DNA of 64,000 nucleotides from Mycobacterium montefiorense (GTDB taxonomy: Bacteria; Actinomycetota; Actinomycetes; Mycobacteriales; Mycobacteriaceae): assembly GCF_003112775.1 (NCBI RefSeq), contig NZ_BFCH01000009.1, positions 1 through 64,000 of the forward strand, read 5' to 3'. Made by a program: the position numbers and the translations under genes. The notes below the pieces were generated by a model. The model had not been told where the DNA came from. It did not search any database and saw only the letters and a list, made by a program, of their open reading frames with translations. This document shows, one piece after another, positions 48,270-57,921 of this stretch. The number at the start of each line of letters is the position of its first letter. Positions within the stretch are counted from its first letter, which is position 1.

Positions 48270-48331
48270 ATGCCAAACCTCCTTGTGAGTCATACCACGC
48301 TGAAGTTGACAATACTGCTATCTGCGTCTTG

Positions 48332-48343
48332 TGTCTAGACACG
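48332..48343. promoter_or_regulatory. GTGTCTAGACAC palindrome upstream of alkB
   Basis: Perfect 12-bp palindrome, 63 bp upstream of the alkB ATG, in the 99-bp gap between alkB and the convergently oriented end of the permease gene. Suitable as operator for the TetR repressor encoded at the end of the operon; binding is inference. Confidence 0.45.
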
Positions 48344-48368
48344 GATGGTATCTTTGTAAAGACAATGG

Positions 48369-49844
48369 TTACACCAGCTGCTCCGCCTGCCGGCGGCCCT
48401 GCACCGAGTGGCGGTATCCGTAACCGGCATAAATCGCGGCCCCCGCCAGCAGCCACACCCCGAAGCGCACCCAGGTCAACGCGGTCAGGTTCACCATCAG
48501 CCAGGCACACGCGCAGATCGAGGCCATCGGAAGCGCCGGCACCCAGGGCGCACGGAATCCGCGCTCCAGATCCGGCCGGGTCCGGCGCAGCACGATCACT
48601 CCGGCGGACACCAGCACGAACGCGAACAACGTCCCGACGTTGACCATCTCCTCGAGCTTGCTGATCGGGAAGATCGACGCGGTCGCCGCGACCACCAGCG
48701 CGACGAGCACGGTGATCCGCACCGGCGTCCCGCGCGAACTCGTCTTGGCCAACGACCGCGGCAACAACCCGTCGCGCGCCATCGCGAACAGGACCCGGCA
48801 GCCCCCGAGAACGAGAACCATCACCACGGTGGTCAGCCCCGCCAGTGCGCCGATCGCGATGATCTTGCTCGCCCAATCAAGCCCATTCGCGGTGAACGCG
48901 GTGGCCAGGTTCGCCGGCTTGCCGCCGGGCATGGTCTTGAGCTGGGTGTAGGAAACCATGCCGGACAACACGACAGAGACCGCGATGTAAAGGACGGTCA
49001 CGACCGCCAGCGACGTCAGGATCCCTCGTGGCACGTCACGTTGCGGTCCTTTGGTCTCCTCGGCCATCGTCGCGACGATGTCGAACCCGACGAACGCGAA
49101 GAACACGATCGAGGCGCCGGCCAGCACGCCGTACCACCCGTAATGGCTGCTTTGCGCCCCGGTCAACAGCGACAGCACCGACTGGTTGATGCCAGTGGCT
49201 TCGTGCCCGGCTTCCGGCTTGGGGATGAATGGTGAGTAGTTGGAACCCTTGATGTAGAAGATGCCGACCACCACGACGAACAGCACCACCGAAACCTTGA
49301 TGGCGGTAATCACCGCCGAGATCCTCGACGACACCTTGGTGCCCATGGCGACGAACGTCGCCACCACCGCGACGATCAGCAGCGCACCCCAATCGAAGTT
49401 GATCGAGCCCAAGTTGACTGTGCCACCGGCGAATCCAAAGACCGTCCCCAGGTAACTCGACCAGCCTTTGGACACCACGGCGGCACCGATTACCAATTCC
49501 AGCAACAGATTCCAGCCGATGATCCAGGCCAGGAACTCACCGAACGTGGCGTAGGAGAAGGTATACGCGCTGCCGGCGACCGGCAGCGTCGAGGCGAATT
49601 CGGCGTAGCACAGCGCCGCCAGCGCACAGGTGACCGCGGCGAACACGAACGAAATCCAGATCGCCGGGCCGGTGATATCACCGGCGGTCGATGCGGTCAC
49701 CGTGAAAATGCCGGCCCCAATCACCACGGCGACGCCGAACACCGTCAAGTCCCACCAGGTGAGGTCTTTGCGCAGCCGGGTGTCCGGCTCGTCGGTGTCG
49801 TCGATCGACTGTTCGACCGACTTGGTGCGCCATCGGTTGGCCAT
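48369..49844 (-). CDS. APC-family amino acid permease
   Basis: 491 residues with 12 predicted helices, following the cationic amino acid transporter pattern: DLTVFGVAVVIGAGIFTVTA (helix 1), AALCYAEFASTLPVAGSAYTFSYATFGEFLAW, AFVGFDIVATMAEETKGPQRDVPRGI. Matches Rv3253c in position. ATG 49844 is preceded by AGGAGAGAG. Substrate not determinable; basic amino acids are typical of the CAT subgroup. Upstream neighbour on the other strand is the Rv3254-like flavoprotein. Confidence 0.92.
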   Translation of the reverse strand: MANRWRTKSVEQSIDDTDEPDTRLRKDLTWWDLTVFGVAVVIGAGIFTVTASTAGDITGPAIWISFVFAAVTCALAALCYAEFASTLPVAGSAYTFSYATFGEFLAWIIGWNLLLELVIGAAVVSKGWSSYLGTVFGFAGGTVNLGSINFDWGALLIVAVVATFVAMGTKVSSRISAVITAIKVSVVLFVVVVGIFYIKGSNYSPFIPKPEAGHEATGINQSVLSLLTGAQSSHYGWYGVLAGASIVFFAFVGFDIVATMAEETKGPQRDVPRGILTSLAVVTVLYIAVSVVLSGMVSYTQLKTMPGGKPANLATAFTANGLDWASKIIAIGALAGLTTVVMVLVLGGCRVLFAMARDGLLPRSLAKTSSRGTPVRITVLVALVVAATASIFPISKLEEMVNVGTLFAFVLVSAGVIVLRRTRPDLERGFRAPWVPALPMASICACAWLMVNLTALTWVRFGVWLLAGAAIYAGYGYRHSVQGRRQAEQLV

Positions 49845-49929
49845 CTGCCGCTCTCTCCTGAATCGTGGGAACGTCGTTGGAGCGCACGTTACTGGGTACT
49901 CCCCCGGGATGTCAGATGGCGGAGACAAC

Positions 49930-51318
49930 ATGCAGGGTCATGCGGTAGTGATCGGCGCCAGCATCGCTGGCTTGTGCGCCGCGAAGGTGCTCTCGGATTG
50001 GTATTCCCAGGTCAGCATCTATGAGCGCGACGAACTGCCGAGCACGCCGGCAAACCGCGCGACAATCCCGCAGGATCGGCATTTGCATTTGTTGATGGCG
50101 CGCGGGGCGGCGGAATTCGACACCCTGTTCCCCGGCCTGCTCAACGACATGGTGGCCGCCGGCGTCCCTATCCTGGAAAACCGGCCGGACTGCATCCACT
50201 TGGGTGCCGCGGGCCATGTGCTTGGGACGGGACACACGCTGCGCGACGAGTTCACCGCTTACGTGCCCAGCCGACCGCATCTGGAATGGCAGCTACGCAG
50301 CCGCGTCCAGGAAATCGACAATGTCACGATCGTGCGGCGCGCTGTCGCCGAACCACGATTCGACCGCGCGCGCCAGCGGGTGACGGGCGTGCTGCTAGAC
50401 CCCGACGACGGGGAGCCAGAATTCGTCAGCGCAGACCTCGTTGTCGACGCGGCGGGCCGCGGCACTCGGCTGCCAGTGTGGTTGACGCAGTGGGGATATC
50501 AGCGTCCCACCGAGGAAACATTGGACATCCGCATCAACTACGCCAGTCACGAGTTCCGCATGCCGGAGGGACTGGTACCGGAGAGGGTGGTGGTAGCCGG
50601 CGCCTCTCACGACCAGTCGCTGGGAATGGGCATGCTGTGCTACGAAGGCGGCACCTGGGTGCTGACCACCTTCGGCGTGGCCGGCGCCAAGCCGCCAACG
50701 ACGTTTCCCGAGATGCTTGCGCTGACGGGTACGTTGCTCCCGGCGCATTTCGCCGACGCCCTAGCGCAGGCCGAACCCGTTGGCGCGCCGGCATTTCACG
50801 CCTTCCCGGCCAGCAGATGGCGCCGCTACGACAAGCTGGACCGCTTCCCGGCCGGGATCATCCCGTTCGGCGATGCCGTCGCCAGCTTCAATCCCACCTT
50901 CGGGCAGGGCATGACGATGACGTCGCTGCAGGCCGGTCATCTGCGGCGGGCATTGCGATCCGCGAATGCCGACATCGCCGGCGAACTCAATCGGGCGACC
51001 GCCAAGACCACCTGGCCGGTGTGGATCATGAATGCCATCGGCGACGTCGCCTTTCACCACGCCGGCACGCCCGGGCCGATCCCCTGGTGGTGGCGGCCGT
51101 CGGGTGCGCTGTTCGACCAATTCCTCGGCGCCGCCGAGACCGAACCCGTTCTCGCCGAATGGTTTTTGCGCCGTTTCTCACTGCTCGACAGCCTCTATAT
51201 GGTGCCGCCGCCGCGGATCATCGGCCGGACCATGGCCCACAACCTGCGGCTGTGGCTGCGCGACCGCCGGGAGTCGCGGCGGGCGGGCAAGGCCGTCACA
51301 AACCTACGGTCGCCCTGA
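49930..51318 (+). CDS. FAD-dependent oxidoreductase (Rv3254-like)
   Basis: 462 residues, the same length as Rv3254. N-terminal FAD motif VVIGASIAGLCAAKVL (about 6-21), YERDELP, then DLVVDAAGRGTRLPVWL and the C-terminal GIIPFGDAVASFNPTFGQGMTMTSLQA typical of group A aromatic hydroxylase-like flavoproteins. Substrate unknown. ATG 49930 has a GGAG ribosome site at close spacing; another ATG at 49909 gives seven more residues. Its end overlaps the manA end by 23 bp. Confidence 0.88.
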   Translation: MQGHAVVIGASIAGLCAAKVLSDWYSQVSIYERDELPSTPANRATIPQDRHLHLLMARGAAEFDTLFPGLLNDMVAAGVPILENRPDCIHLGAAGHVLGTGHTLRDEFTAYVPSRPHLEWQLRSRVQEIDNVTIVRRAVAEPRFDRARQRVTGVLLDPDDGEPEFVSADLVVDAAGRGTRLPVWLTQWGYQRPTEETLDIRINYASHEFRMPEGLVPERVVVAGASHDQSLGMGMLCYEGGTWVLTTFGVAGAKPPTTFPEMLALTGTLLPAHFADALAQAEPVGAPAFHAFPASRWRRYDKLDRFPAGIIPFGDAVASFNPTFGQGMTMTSLQAGHLRRALRSANADIAGELNRATAKTTWPVWIMNAIGDVAFHHAGTPGPIPWWWRPSGALFDQFLGAAETEPVLAEWFLRRFSLLDSLYMVPPPRIIGRTMAHNLRLWLRDRRESRRAGKAVTNLRSP

Positions 51319-52531
51319 ACAACTTGGCGGGCTCGTGTGCGACCAGCCCCACCGGGCCGTCGTCGGCCGCGACCCAGGCGGCCATCCCGCGCTTGAGCTC
51401 CAGCGACCCGGACTTCCCGTGCACCGTCGCCGAACCCTCTACGCACAACAAGATCTGGGGGCCTTGAACGTCACCGTGACTCGGCGACGCGTCGACCTCG
51501 TGGCCCAGATGCTCGCCTTCCAGGGTCAGCAGCGCGACCGCGAACTCGTCGGCCGGGGTGTCGTAGATCAGCCCGAGCCCCTCGCGGTGCAGCTGCGGCC
51601 GCAGCTGCGCCTCGGCGGTGGGCGCGAAGTCCAGCACCCGCAATAACTCGGGCACATCGACGTGCTTGGGGGTCATGCCACCGCGTAACACGTTGTCGGA
51701 GTTGGCCATAACCTCGATCGCGAACCCACGCAAATAGGTGTGCAGGTTGCCGGCCGGAATGAAGAGCGCCTCGCCCGCGGCCAGGCTGATCCGGTTGAGC
51801 AACAACGACGCCAGCACTCCGGCGTCTCCGGGGTAGCGTTCGCCGAGTTCGAGCACCGTCCTGGCTTCGGCCGCGAATTCCGTTGCGCCGGAGCTGACGT
51901 ACTGGATGGCCCCGTCGATCACCGAGGACACCAGCACATCGACGTCGGGCTGCGGCGCGGTAATCCAGGTGGTGAACAACGCACGCAGACCGTCGGCGTC
52001 GGACTGGTCGTTCAGTAATTCGATGTAGGGGTCGAGGTCGGTGACCGCCAGCGCCCGCAGCAGCTCGATCGTTCGGGACGCCTGACGAAAACCGGCGAGC
52101 GCCTCGAACGAGTGCAACGCCACCAACAACTCGGGCTTGTGCGAGGTATCGCGGTAGTTGCGGACCGGCGAGGCGACCGGGATGCCCAATTTTTCCTCGC
52201 GCAGATAACCCTCGATGGCCTGTTCGGCACTCGGGTGCGCCTGTAGCGAGAGCGGTTCGTCGGCAGCGAGCACCTTCACCAGGAACGGCAGCACGTCGCC
52301 GAACCGGTCGCGCGACGCGGTGCCGAGCTGTCCCTCCGGATCGGCGGCCACCGCCTCCAACAGCGAAAGTTCGCCCTTGTCGGTTTCCAGCCAGGCCGGG
52401 TCGCCCGGATGCGCGCCGAACCAGAGCTCGGCCTCGGGGTGAGCCGCGGGCACCGGGCGCCCGGTGAATTCGGCGATAGCGGTACGCGACCCCCATGCGT
52501 AGGTCCGTACGGCACCGCGAAGCACATCCAC
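51296..52531 (-). CDS. manA: Mannose-6-phosphate isomerase
   Basis: 411 residues, cupin-type class I PMI converting fructose-6-P to mannose-6-P, the entry to mannan, LAM and PIM precursors. Motifs: AELWFGAHPGDPAW, LQAHPSAEQA (zinc ligands), SHKPELLVAL, EALFIPAGNLHTYLRGFAIEVMANSDNVLRGG. GTG 52531. Sits at the end of a cell-wall sugar operon (DUF3499, pmmA, SIS protein, manA) with eight bases from the upstream gene. Confidence 0.95.
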   Translation of the reverse strand: MDVLRGAVRTYAWGSRTAIAEFTGRPVPAAHPEAELWFGAHPGDPAWLETDKGELSLLEAVAADPEGQLGTASRDRFGDVLPFLVKVLAADEPLSLQAHPSAEQAIEGYLREEKLGIPVASPVRNYRDTSHKPELLVALHSFEALAGFRQASRTIELLRALAVTDLDPYIELLNDQSDADGLRALFTTWITAPQPDVDVLVSSVIDGAIQYVSSGATEFAAEARTVLELGERYPGDAGVLASLLLNRISLAAGEALFIPAGNLHTYLRGFAIEVMANSDNVLRGGMTPKHVDVPELLRVLDFAPTAEAQLRPQLHREGLGLIYDTPADEFAVALLTLEGEHLGHEVDASPSHGDVQGPQILLCVEGSATVHGKSGSLELKRGMAAWVAADDGPVGLVAHEPAKLFRATVGL

Positions 52532-52539
52532 TTGTCTAT

Positions 52540-53664
52540 CTATCCCCGCACCAGTCGCAAGTAAACGGCGGCCATCTCCAGCCGAACGGCCAATACTGCC
52601 AGTTGCTGCTCGGCGCGCCCGGCACCGGTCGGTTCGCGCGGAGCAGCAGGGGCGGTCACGGCGTCGGACGTGTTGGACACATCGGGCACATCCTCGGCCG
52701 CGACCAAGTAGACGTCGTCGAGCCCGGCAATCCGAGCGGCCGCCACCGTGCGGTCGCCGGACAACGTCAGCACCAGCACCCGTAGTCGCTGCGGCAACGG
52801 TCCGTCGAGCTCTTCGTCGTGGAAAAGCGCATCGACCGACGACGGGGATCCGGCCAACCCGGAGCCGACCTCGGCGGGCTCGCGCAGTGCCACAACCGCG
52901 TCCGCCAGCCCGGTGGCGGCGACCACCTGGCGCGCGATCCGCAGCAGGGCCGAACTGCCGTGCCGGGCCAGCGCGAGCGTCGCCGCACAGTCACCGGCCA
53001 GCGCAACCCGGTGATCGGACAGGCGTGCGGCAATTGTCTTGGCTGGGTTGGTGAATAGCTCGCGGGACGCACTGTTGCGCAGTGCCTCGGCGTCCAGCTC
53101 ATCGGCGAGCGCCGGCACATCGATATCCAGTCGGGGATCCACCGTTTGCAACGTGGCCAATCCGGCGGCCAGATACCGGCACAATCCGAACTCGTCGGGA
53201 ACCCACAGCCGCGGCGCCAGCACCGCGGCGCGGCCAGCGGTGGCGTCGCGCAGCGGACCCTCGTACGGCGCGACGACGACCACCCGGGCACCGCGGCGCA
53301 CCCCGGTCGCGGCGGCACTGACCAGGGCTGGATCGCCTGGGTCGTCGCCCGCGACGATCAGCACGTCGAGCGGACCCGCCCACGGCGGGGCCTCGCTGAC
53401 GACCGCGATCGGCGCCGACGCCGCGCCGCCCTGCGTCGCGGCCAGCATCGCCCCGGCCGTCTCGGCGGTCCCCCGGCCGGCCACCCAGATGACGCTGCGC
53501 GGGCGGTCGCCGGTGCGCAGGGAGTTCAGTTCGCCTTCATCGACCGCCGCGGCGACGGCGCGCACCTGCGCTCCCGCCGACGAAACGGACCGCAACAAGC
53601 CCTGTCCGTCGGCGGCGAGCAGACCGTCGATGTCTTCTAGATCGATCGCGCGGGTGGCGTTCAC
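52540..53664 (-). CDS. SIS-domain protein (TobH / phosphomannose isomerase-like)
   Basis: 374 residues. Two SIS-like sugar-isomerase lobes are visible (about 55-200: SVIWVAGRGTAETAGAMLAA, PLDVLIVAGDDPGDPALVSAA; and 240-374). Orthologue of Rv3256c, always between manA and phosphomannomutase; related proteins are annotated TobH or bifunctional phosphoglucose/phosphomannose isomerase, but several family catalytic residues are hard to place here. GTG 53664 overlaps the pmmA stop as GTGA, indicating coupling. It probably assists mannose-phosphate supply; activity unproven. Confidence 0.8.
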   Translation of the reverse strand: MNATRAIDLEDIDGLLAADGQGLLRSVSSAGAQVRAVAAAVDEGELNSLRTGDRPRSVIWVAGRGTAETAGAMLAATQGGAASAPIAVVSEAPPWAGPLDVLIVAGDDPGDPALVSAAATGVRRGARVVVVAPYEGPLRDATAGRAAVLAPRLWVPDEFGLCRYLAAGLATLQTVDPRLDIDVPALADELDAEALRNSASRELFTNPAKTIAARLSDHRVALAGDCAATLALARHGSSALLRIARQVVAATGLADAVVALREPAEVGSGLAGSPSSVDALFHDEELDGPLPQRLRVLVLTLSGDRTVAAARIAGLDDVYLVAAEDVPDVSNTSDAVTAPAAPREPTGAGRAEQQLAVLAVRLEMAAVYLRLVRG

Positions 53665-55058
53665 GGCACACCCTCGTTGCGCTGCACCTGGCCGATTATC
53701 TCGGTGCTGATCTCGGCAATCATCGCTTCGACATCCTCGGCGGTGCGCCCCTCGGCGTTGAGCCGCAGCAACGGCTCGGTGTTCGAGGTGCGCAGGTTGA
53801 ACCAGCTGCCGTCGCCCAAATCCACCGTCACCCCGTCCAGGTGATCGATGGAGTGAATCCGGCTGCCGAACGACTTCAACACGGCGTCCACGCACAATGC
53901 GGCGTCGTCCACCTTGAAATTGATCTCGCCGGAGGATTCGTAGCGGTGGTAGTCCGCGGTCAGCTCCGAGAGCGGCCGGTCCTGCTCACCGAGGGCGGCC
54001 AGCACGTACAGCGCGGCCAGCATGCCCGAGTCGGCGCCCCAGAAATCACGGAAGTAGTAGTGCGCCGAATGTTCACCGCCGAAGATCGCACCGGTTTCGG
54101 CCATCAGCGTCTTGATATAGGAGTGTCCGACGCGCGAGCGCAGCGGTGTGCCGCCGCGCTCGGCGACCAGTTCGGGCACCGCGCGAGACGTGATCAGATT
54201 GTGGATGACGGTGGCGCCGATCTCCCGGCCGAGTTCGCGGGCGGCCACCAGGCTGGTCACCGTCGACGGCGAGACCGGCATCCCGCGCTCGTCGACCACG
54301 AAGCACCGGTCGGCGTCGCCGTCGAAGGCCAGCCCGATATCGGCGCCGGTTTCGCGCACATAAAACTGCAGATCCAGCAGGTTGGCCGCGTCCAGCGGGT
54401 TGGCTTCGTGATTGGGAAACGAACCGTCAAGCTCAAAGTACAACGGCAGCAACGTGATTGAGCCGATCGCGCCAAGCACCGCCGGTGCCGTGTGCCCGGC
54501 CATGCCGTTGCCCGCGTCCACCGCCACCCGCAGCGGGCGCAATCCGGAGGTCTGGACCAGCGAACGCAGGAACTCGCCGTAGTCGGCGAGCACGTCACGA
54601 TCGCCGATGGTCCCGGGCTTCCCGTCGTAAGCCCCGACCCCGGCGATCAGGTCTTCGGTGATCACTTTCAGCCCGCTGTCCGCGCCGACCGGCAAGGCGG
54701 CGGCCCGGCAGAGCTTGATGCCGTTGTAGGCGGCGGGGTTGTGGCTGGCGGTGAACATCGCGCCGGGGCAGTCCAGCAACCCCGAGGCGAAATACAGCTG
54801 ATCGGTGGACGCTAACCCGATGCGCACCACGTCCAGGCCCTGGTTGGTCACCCCGGTCGCGAAGGCAGCGGCAAGCGACGGCGAACTGTCGCGCATGTCG
54901 TATCCGATCGCCACACGTTGGGCACCCTCGCCGCGCATCAACGCGGCGAACGCGGCCCCGATGTCGGCGACCAGCGACTCGTCGATCTCTTCGCCAACCA
55001 GCCCCCGGATGTCATAAGCCTTGATGACACGGTGGACAGTCGCGGCGGGCCGAGACAT
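53661..55058 (-). CDS. manB: Phosphomannomutase / phosphoglucomutase
   Basis: 465 residues, the same as Rv3257c. Alpha-D-phosphohexomutase with phospho-Ser105 in TASHNPA, metal loop DGDADR, sugar loop GGEHSAHYYFRDF, and phosphate loop RTSNTEPLLRLN. Interconverts mannose-6-P and mannose-1-P for GDP-mannose. ATG 55058; the next gene upstream in the same direction, DUF3499, ends 101 bp before it. Also annotated pmmA in some mycobacteria. Confidence 0.95.
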   Translation of the reverse strand: MSRPAATVHRVIKAYDIRGLVGEEIDESLVADIGAAFAALMRGEGAQRVAIGYDMRDSSPSLAAAFATGVTNQGLDVVRIGLASTDQLYFASGLLDCPGAMFTASHNPAAYNGIKLCRAAALPVGADSGLKVITEDLIAGVGAYDGKPGTIGDRDVLADYGEFLRSLVQTSGLRPLRVAVDAGNGMAGHTAPAVLGAIGSITLLPLYFELDGSFPNHEANPLDAANLLDLQFYVRETGADIGLAFDGDADRCFVVDERGMPVSPSTVTSLVAARELGREIGATVIHNLITSRAVPELVAERGGTPLRSRVGHSYIKTLMAETGAIFGGEHSAHYYFRDFWGADSGMLAALYVLAALGEQDRPLSELTADYHRYESSGEINFKVDDAALCVDAVLKSFGSRIHSIDHLDGVTVDLGDGSWFNLRTSNTEPLLRLNAEGRTAEDVEAMIAEISTEIIGQVQRNEGVP

Positions 55059-55159
55059 GCGGGGCCTCCTTGACGCCATAGATTGATTTGCCTCTTGGCG
55101 TCAGCCTATCGGCCCGCAGAAGTTACGGTTCCAAACGGTTTAGAAGAAACCCCGCCGCG

Positions 55160-55618
55160 CTAGTCGGACGGATCGGGCAGCACCCGCAGATGCCCGCGAC
55201 GGCGTCCGGAGCGTTTTTCGGACGGCGCGAGCAGATGGCTGCTGGGCGCGGTGGCCTGAGCTCCGGCGTGCTGGACGTGTTGATCGGAAAAGCCGTTCAG
55301 CGGCATGCCGGTTCCGCCGGCGTACGACACCGCCGTCTCCCCCTGACCGCCTTCGCGCACGGCATCGGCAAGGGCGACCAAATCGTCTTCGTCGGGATTC
55401 GTGGGCTCCGAATTCAGGGGTCCGGCGTGCCGCACCAGCTCCCATCCGCGGGGCGCGGTGATCCGGCCGGCGTGGCCGACGCACAAATCCCACGAATGCG
55501 GCTCGCGCGCGGTCGCGAGTGGTCCTACAACTGCCGTCGAGTCCGAGTAGACGAACGTCAGGGTCGCCACGGCGTAATGCGGGCACCCGGGCCGGCAGCA
55601 GCGACGGGGAACGTTCAC
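55160..55618 (-). CDS. DUF3499 zinc-ribbon-like protein (Rv3258c-like)
   Basis: 152 residues. The start VNVPRRCCRPGCPHYAVATLTFVYSD and WDLCVGHAGRITAPRGWELVRH give the four-Cys/His pattern of actinobacterial DUF3499, probably one zinc site; the C-terminal half is low-complexity and variable. Unknown function, conserved beside whiB2 and the mannose genes. GTG 55618 matches the orthologue start. Divergent from the Rv3259-like gene. Confidence 0.85.
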   Translation of the reverse strand: MNVPRRCCRPGCPHYAVATLTFVYSDSTAVVGPLATAREPHSWDLCVGHAGRITAPRGWELVRHAGPLNSEPTNPDEDDLVALADAVREGGQGETAVSYAGGTGMPLNGFSDQHVQHAGAQATAPSSHLLAPSEKRSGRRRGHLRVLPDPSD

Positions 55619-55791
55619 GTCGCAAAGGCTATCGTGCGGAAACGCCCCCGAAGCGCCGGACACGCGCATCCGTTCGTCGCACGATGTTCAACCGTTACCA
55701 TCGGCGCGTGGGTGATTGGCGCAGTTTCCCGCGCAACGGGCGGCCGTCAGGCCGAACGTCTGGGCACCGGGCAACTCGGCGGGGGCGCGAT

Positions 55792-56214
55792 ATGCGCGGC
55801 CCTTTGCTGCCGACGACGGTGCCCGGATGGCGCAGTCGGGCCGAGCGATTCGACATGGCGGTGCTGGAGGCTTACGAACCCATCGAGCGGCGCTGGCAAT
55901 CGCGAGTGGCCGAACTTGATGTGGCAGTCGATGAAATTCCCCGCATCGCGGCCAAGGATCCGGAAAGCGTGCAGTGGCCGCCCGAGGTCGTCGCCGACGG
56001 ACCCATCGCACTGGCCCGGTTGATCCCGGCCGGGGTGGATGTCCGAGGCAATTCGACAAGGGCGCGAATTGTGCTGTTTCGCAAACCGATCGAACGGCGC
56101 GCTAAAGACACCGTCGAACTTGGCGAATTATTGCATGAGATTCTGGTGGCTCAGGTCGCCATTTATCTCGACGTTGAACCAACGGTTATCGACCCGACGA
56201 TCGAGGACGAATAA
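55792..56214 (+). CDS. Rv3259-like protein of the metallopeptidase-like (zincin_1) group
   Basis: 140 residues starting MRGPLLPTTVPGWRSRAERFDMAVLEAYEPIERRW, matching Rv3259. The family's HExxH site would fall near residue 117, where LLHEILVAQ keeps His-Glu but lacks the second His, so catalytic zinc binding looks lost. The rest (DPESVQWPPEVVADGPIALARLIPAGVD) is strongly conserved in mycobacteria. A longer open frame upstream is not coding by homology. Function unknown; convergent with whiB2. Confidence 0.75.
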   Translation: MRGPLLPTTVPGWRSRAERFDMAVLEAYEPIERRWQSRVAELDVAVDEIPRIAAKDPESVQWPPEVVADGPIALARLIPAGVDVRGNSTRARIVLFRKPIERRAKDTVELGELLHEILVAQVAIYLDVEPTVIDPTIEDE

Positions 56215-56235
56215 AACCGATAAGGGTTTGTCGCC

Positions 56236-56613
56236 TCAGATGATGCCGCGCTTGAGGCGGCGGCGCTCGCGCTCGGAGAGACCACCCCAGATGCCGAAGC
56301 GCTCGTCATGCGCCAGGGCGTACTCGAGGCACTCGTGACGTACCTCGCAGCCCAGGCAGATCTTCTTGGCCTCGCGGGTCGACCCCCCCTTCTCCGGGAA
56401 GAAGGCCTCCGGGTCGGTCTGCGCGCACAGCGCGCGGTCCTGCCACTGGTCCGGAGTGAGTTCGGATTCCGGCAACGGCAACGGCTCGGGCTCGAATGCG
56501 ACTGGCGCATCGGGAACCACAGTCAAGTGCGGCCGGAAAATCGGCGCCGGCGAGGAGCTGATCGCGGCGTGCTCAGTGCTTGGCATGACGCCCCGTAGGT
56601 GCTCGTAAGACAT
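56236..56613 (-). CDS. whiB2: WhiB-family 4Fe-4S transcription factor WhiB2
   Basis: 125 residues. Cluster ligands Cys63, Cys86, Cys89, Cys95; tryptophan turn GIWGG (107-111); basic C-terminal DNA-contact tail RERRRLKRG. The N-terminal 50 residues are Pro/Glu-rich and longer than the 89-residue M. tuberculosis form; ATG 56613 has a GAGGAGG site. WhiB2 (WhmD) is needed for septation and division in mycobacteria. Upstream is a 318-bp non-coding region, as expected for its long leader. Confidence 0.94.
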   Translation of the reverse strand: MSYEHLRGVMPSTEHAAISSSPAPIFRPHLTVVPDAPVAFEPEPLPLPESELTPDQWQDRALCAQTDPEAFFPEKGGSTREAKKICLGCEVRHECLEYALAHDERFGIWGGLSERERRRLKRGII

Positions 56614-56931
56614 GCGTCGTACGCCTCCTCAGCTTCGTGTTTGAGAGAGTGGTTGTTTCCCGCTGTTCTGATGTAACAGACAATTCGAACAAGTGATCGA
56701 ATCTCGGTCTGCGACACCGGAACCGGCCGGCCAACCGGGAAATGACACTGATGTGATTAGACACGGGTTAATCTGCCGGGTCAAGCGTTTCGGCGTATTT
56801 CCATACCATCTCGTGATCAAATTCCGGCGTTTCTGTTATTCCGGCCCTTCGGCGTGTCCATCACAACCGCTCCCAACTGTTGGATGTGGTCGTCGATTTC
56901 GGACCTTCGGTGGCCGGTACTGTCGTGCGAT
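56614..56931. other. 318-bp divergent regulatory region between whiB2 and fbiA
   Basis: No supported ORF. Contains A/T-rich pockets unusual for the window, an interrupted repeat TTCGA-N8-TCGAA around 56686-56702, and the whiB2 ribosome site at its left end. fbiA begins right at the right end with no obvious Shine-Dalgarno, so its transcript may be leaderless. It must hold promoters for both genes. Confidence 0.5.
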
Positions 56932-57921
56932 GTGAAGGTCACCGTTCTGGTCGGCGGGGTCGGCGGCGCCCGATTCCTGCTGGGTGTTCAACAGTTACTC
57001 GGGCTGGGTCAGTTCAGCGCCGAGGGACGAGCAACCGGCCACGAGCTGACTGCCGTCGTCAACATTGGCGACGATGCCTGGATCCATGGGGTCCGGATTT
57101 GTCCTGATTTGGACACCTGCATGTATACCTTAGGTGGAGGCGTCGACCCCGAGCGGGGATGGGGTCACCGGGACGAGACCTGGCATGCCAAAGAGGAATT
57201 GGCGCGTTATGGTGTTCAGCCGGATTGGTTCCAACTGGGTGACCGCGATCTGGGAACCCATCTCGTACGCACCCAGATGCTCATCGCCGGCTACCCGCTG
57301 TCAGCGGTCACCACGGCGCTCTGCGACCGGTGGCAACCGGGCGCGCAACTGGTACCCGCCAGCGACAACCGCTGCGAAACACACGTGGTGATCACCGATC
57401 CCGCCGACAGCAGCCGGCGCGCGATCCACTTCCAGGAATGGTGGGTGCGCTATCGGGCCAACGTGAGCACCCACAGCTTCGCGTTCGTCGGCGCCGAAAC
57501 GGCCAGCGCGACAACTGAAGCGGTCCAGGCCATCGGCGACGCCGACATTATCTTGCTGGCTCCGTCAAATCCGGTGGTGAGCGTCGGCGCGATCCTGGCC
57601 GTCCCGGGCATTCGCGGCGCACTGCGGGCGGCTTCCGCACCGGTCGTCGGCTACTCGCCGATCATCGGCGGAAAGCCATTGCGTGGCATGGCCGATGCCT
57701 GCCTCGAGGTGATCGGGGTCGATTCCACCGCCGAAGCCGTCGGTAGGTACTACGGCGCGCGCGCGGCCACCGGGATATTGGATTGCTGGCTCGTACACGA
57801 AGGCGATCACGCGGAAATCGAAGGCGTCGCGGTGCGCTCGGTGCCGCTGCTGATGAGCGACCCCAAGGCGACCGCCGAAATGGTCTCCGCCGGATTCGAC
57901 ATTGCGGGCGTGCTGCCATGA
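56932..57921 (+). CDS. fbiA: 2-phospho-L-lactate (phosphoenolpyruvyl) transferase FbiA, coenzyme F420 biosynthesis
   Basis: 329 residues, CofD family. N-terminal [19 protein letters not shown] (GG-x-GG nucleotide loop), [26 protein letters not shown], and [19 protein letters not shown]. Transfers the phosphoenolpyruvyl (or phospholactyl) group to Fo, forming (dehydro-)F420-0. GTG 56932 is set by the conserved KVTVLVGG start; the frame is open upstream. Stop overlaps fbiB start by four bases. Confidence 0.95.
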   Translation: MKVTVLVGGVGGARFLLGVQQLLGLGQFSAEGRATGHELTAVVNIGDDAWIHGVRICPDLDTCMYTLGGGVDPERGWGHRDETWHAKEELARYGVQPDWFQLGDRDLGTHLVRTQMLIAGYPLSAVTTALCDRWQPGAQLVPASDNRCETHVVITDPADSSRRAIHFQEWWVRYRANVSTHSFAFVGAETASATTEAVQAIGDADIILLAPSNPVVSVGAILAVPGIRGALRAASAPVVGYSPIIGGKPLRGMADACLEVIGVDSTAEAVGRYYGARAATGILDCWLVHEGDHAEIEGVAVRSVPLLMSDPKATAEMVSAGFDIAGVLP

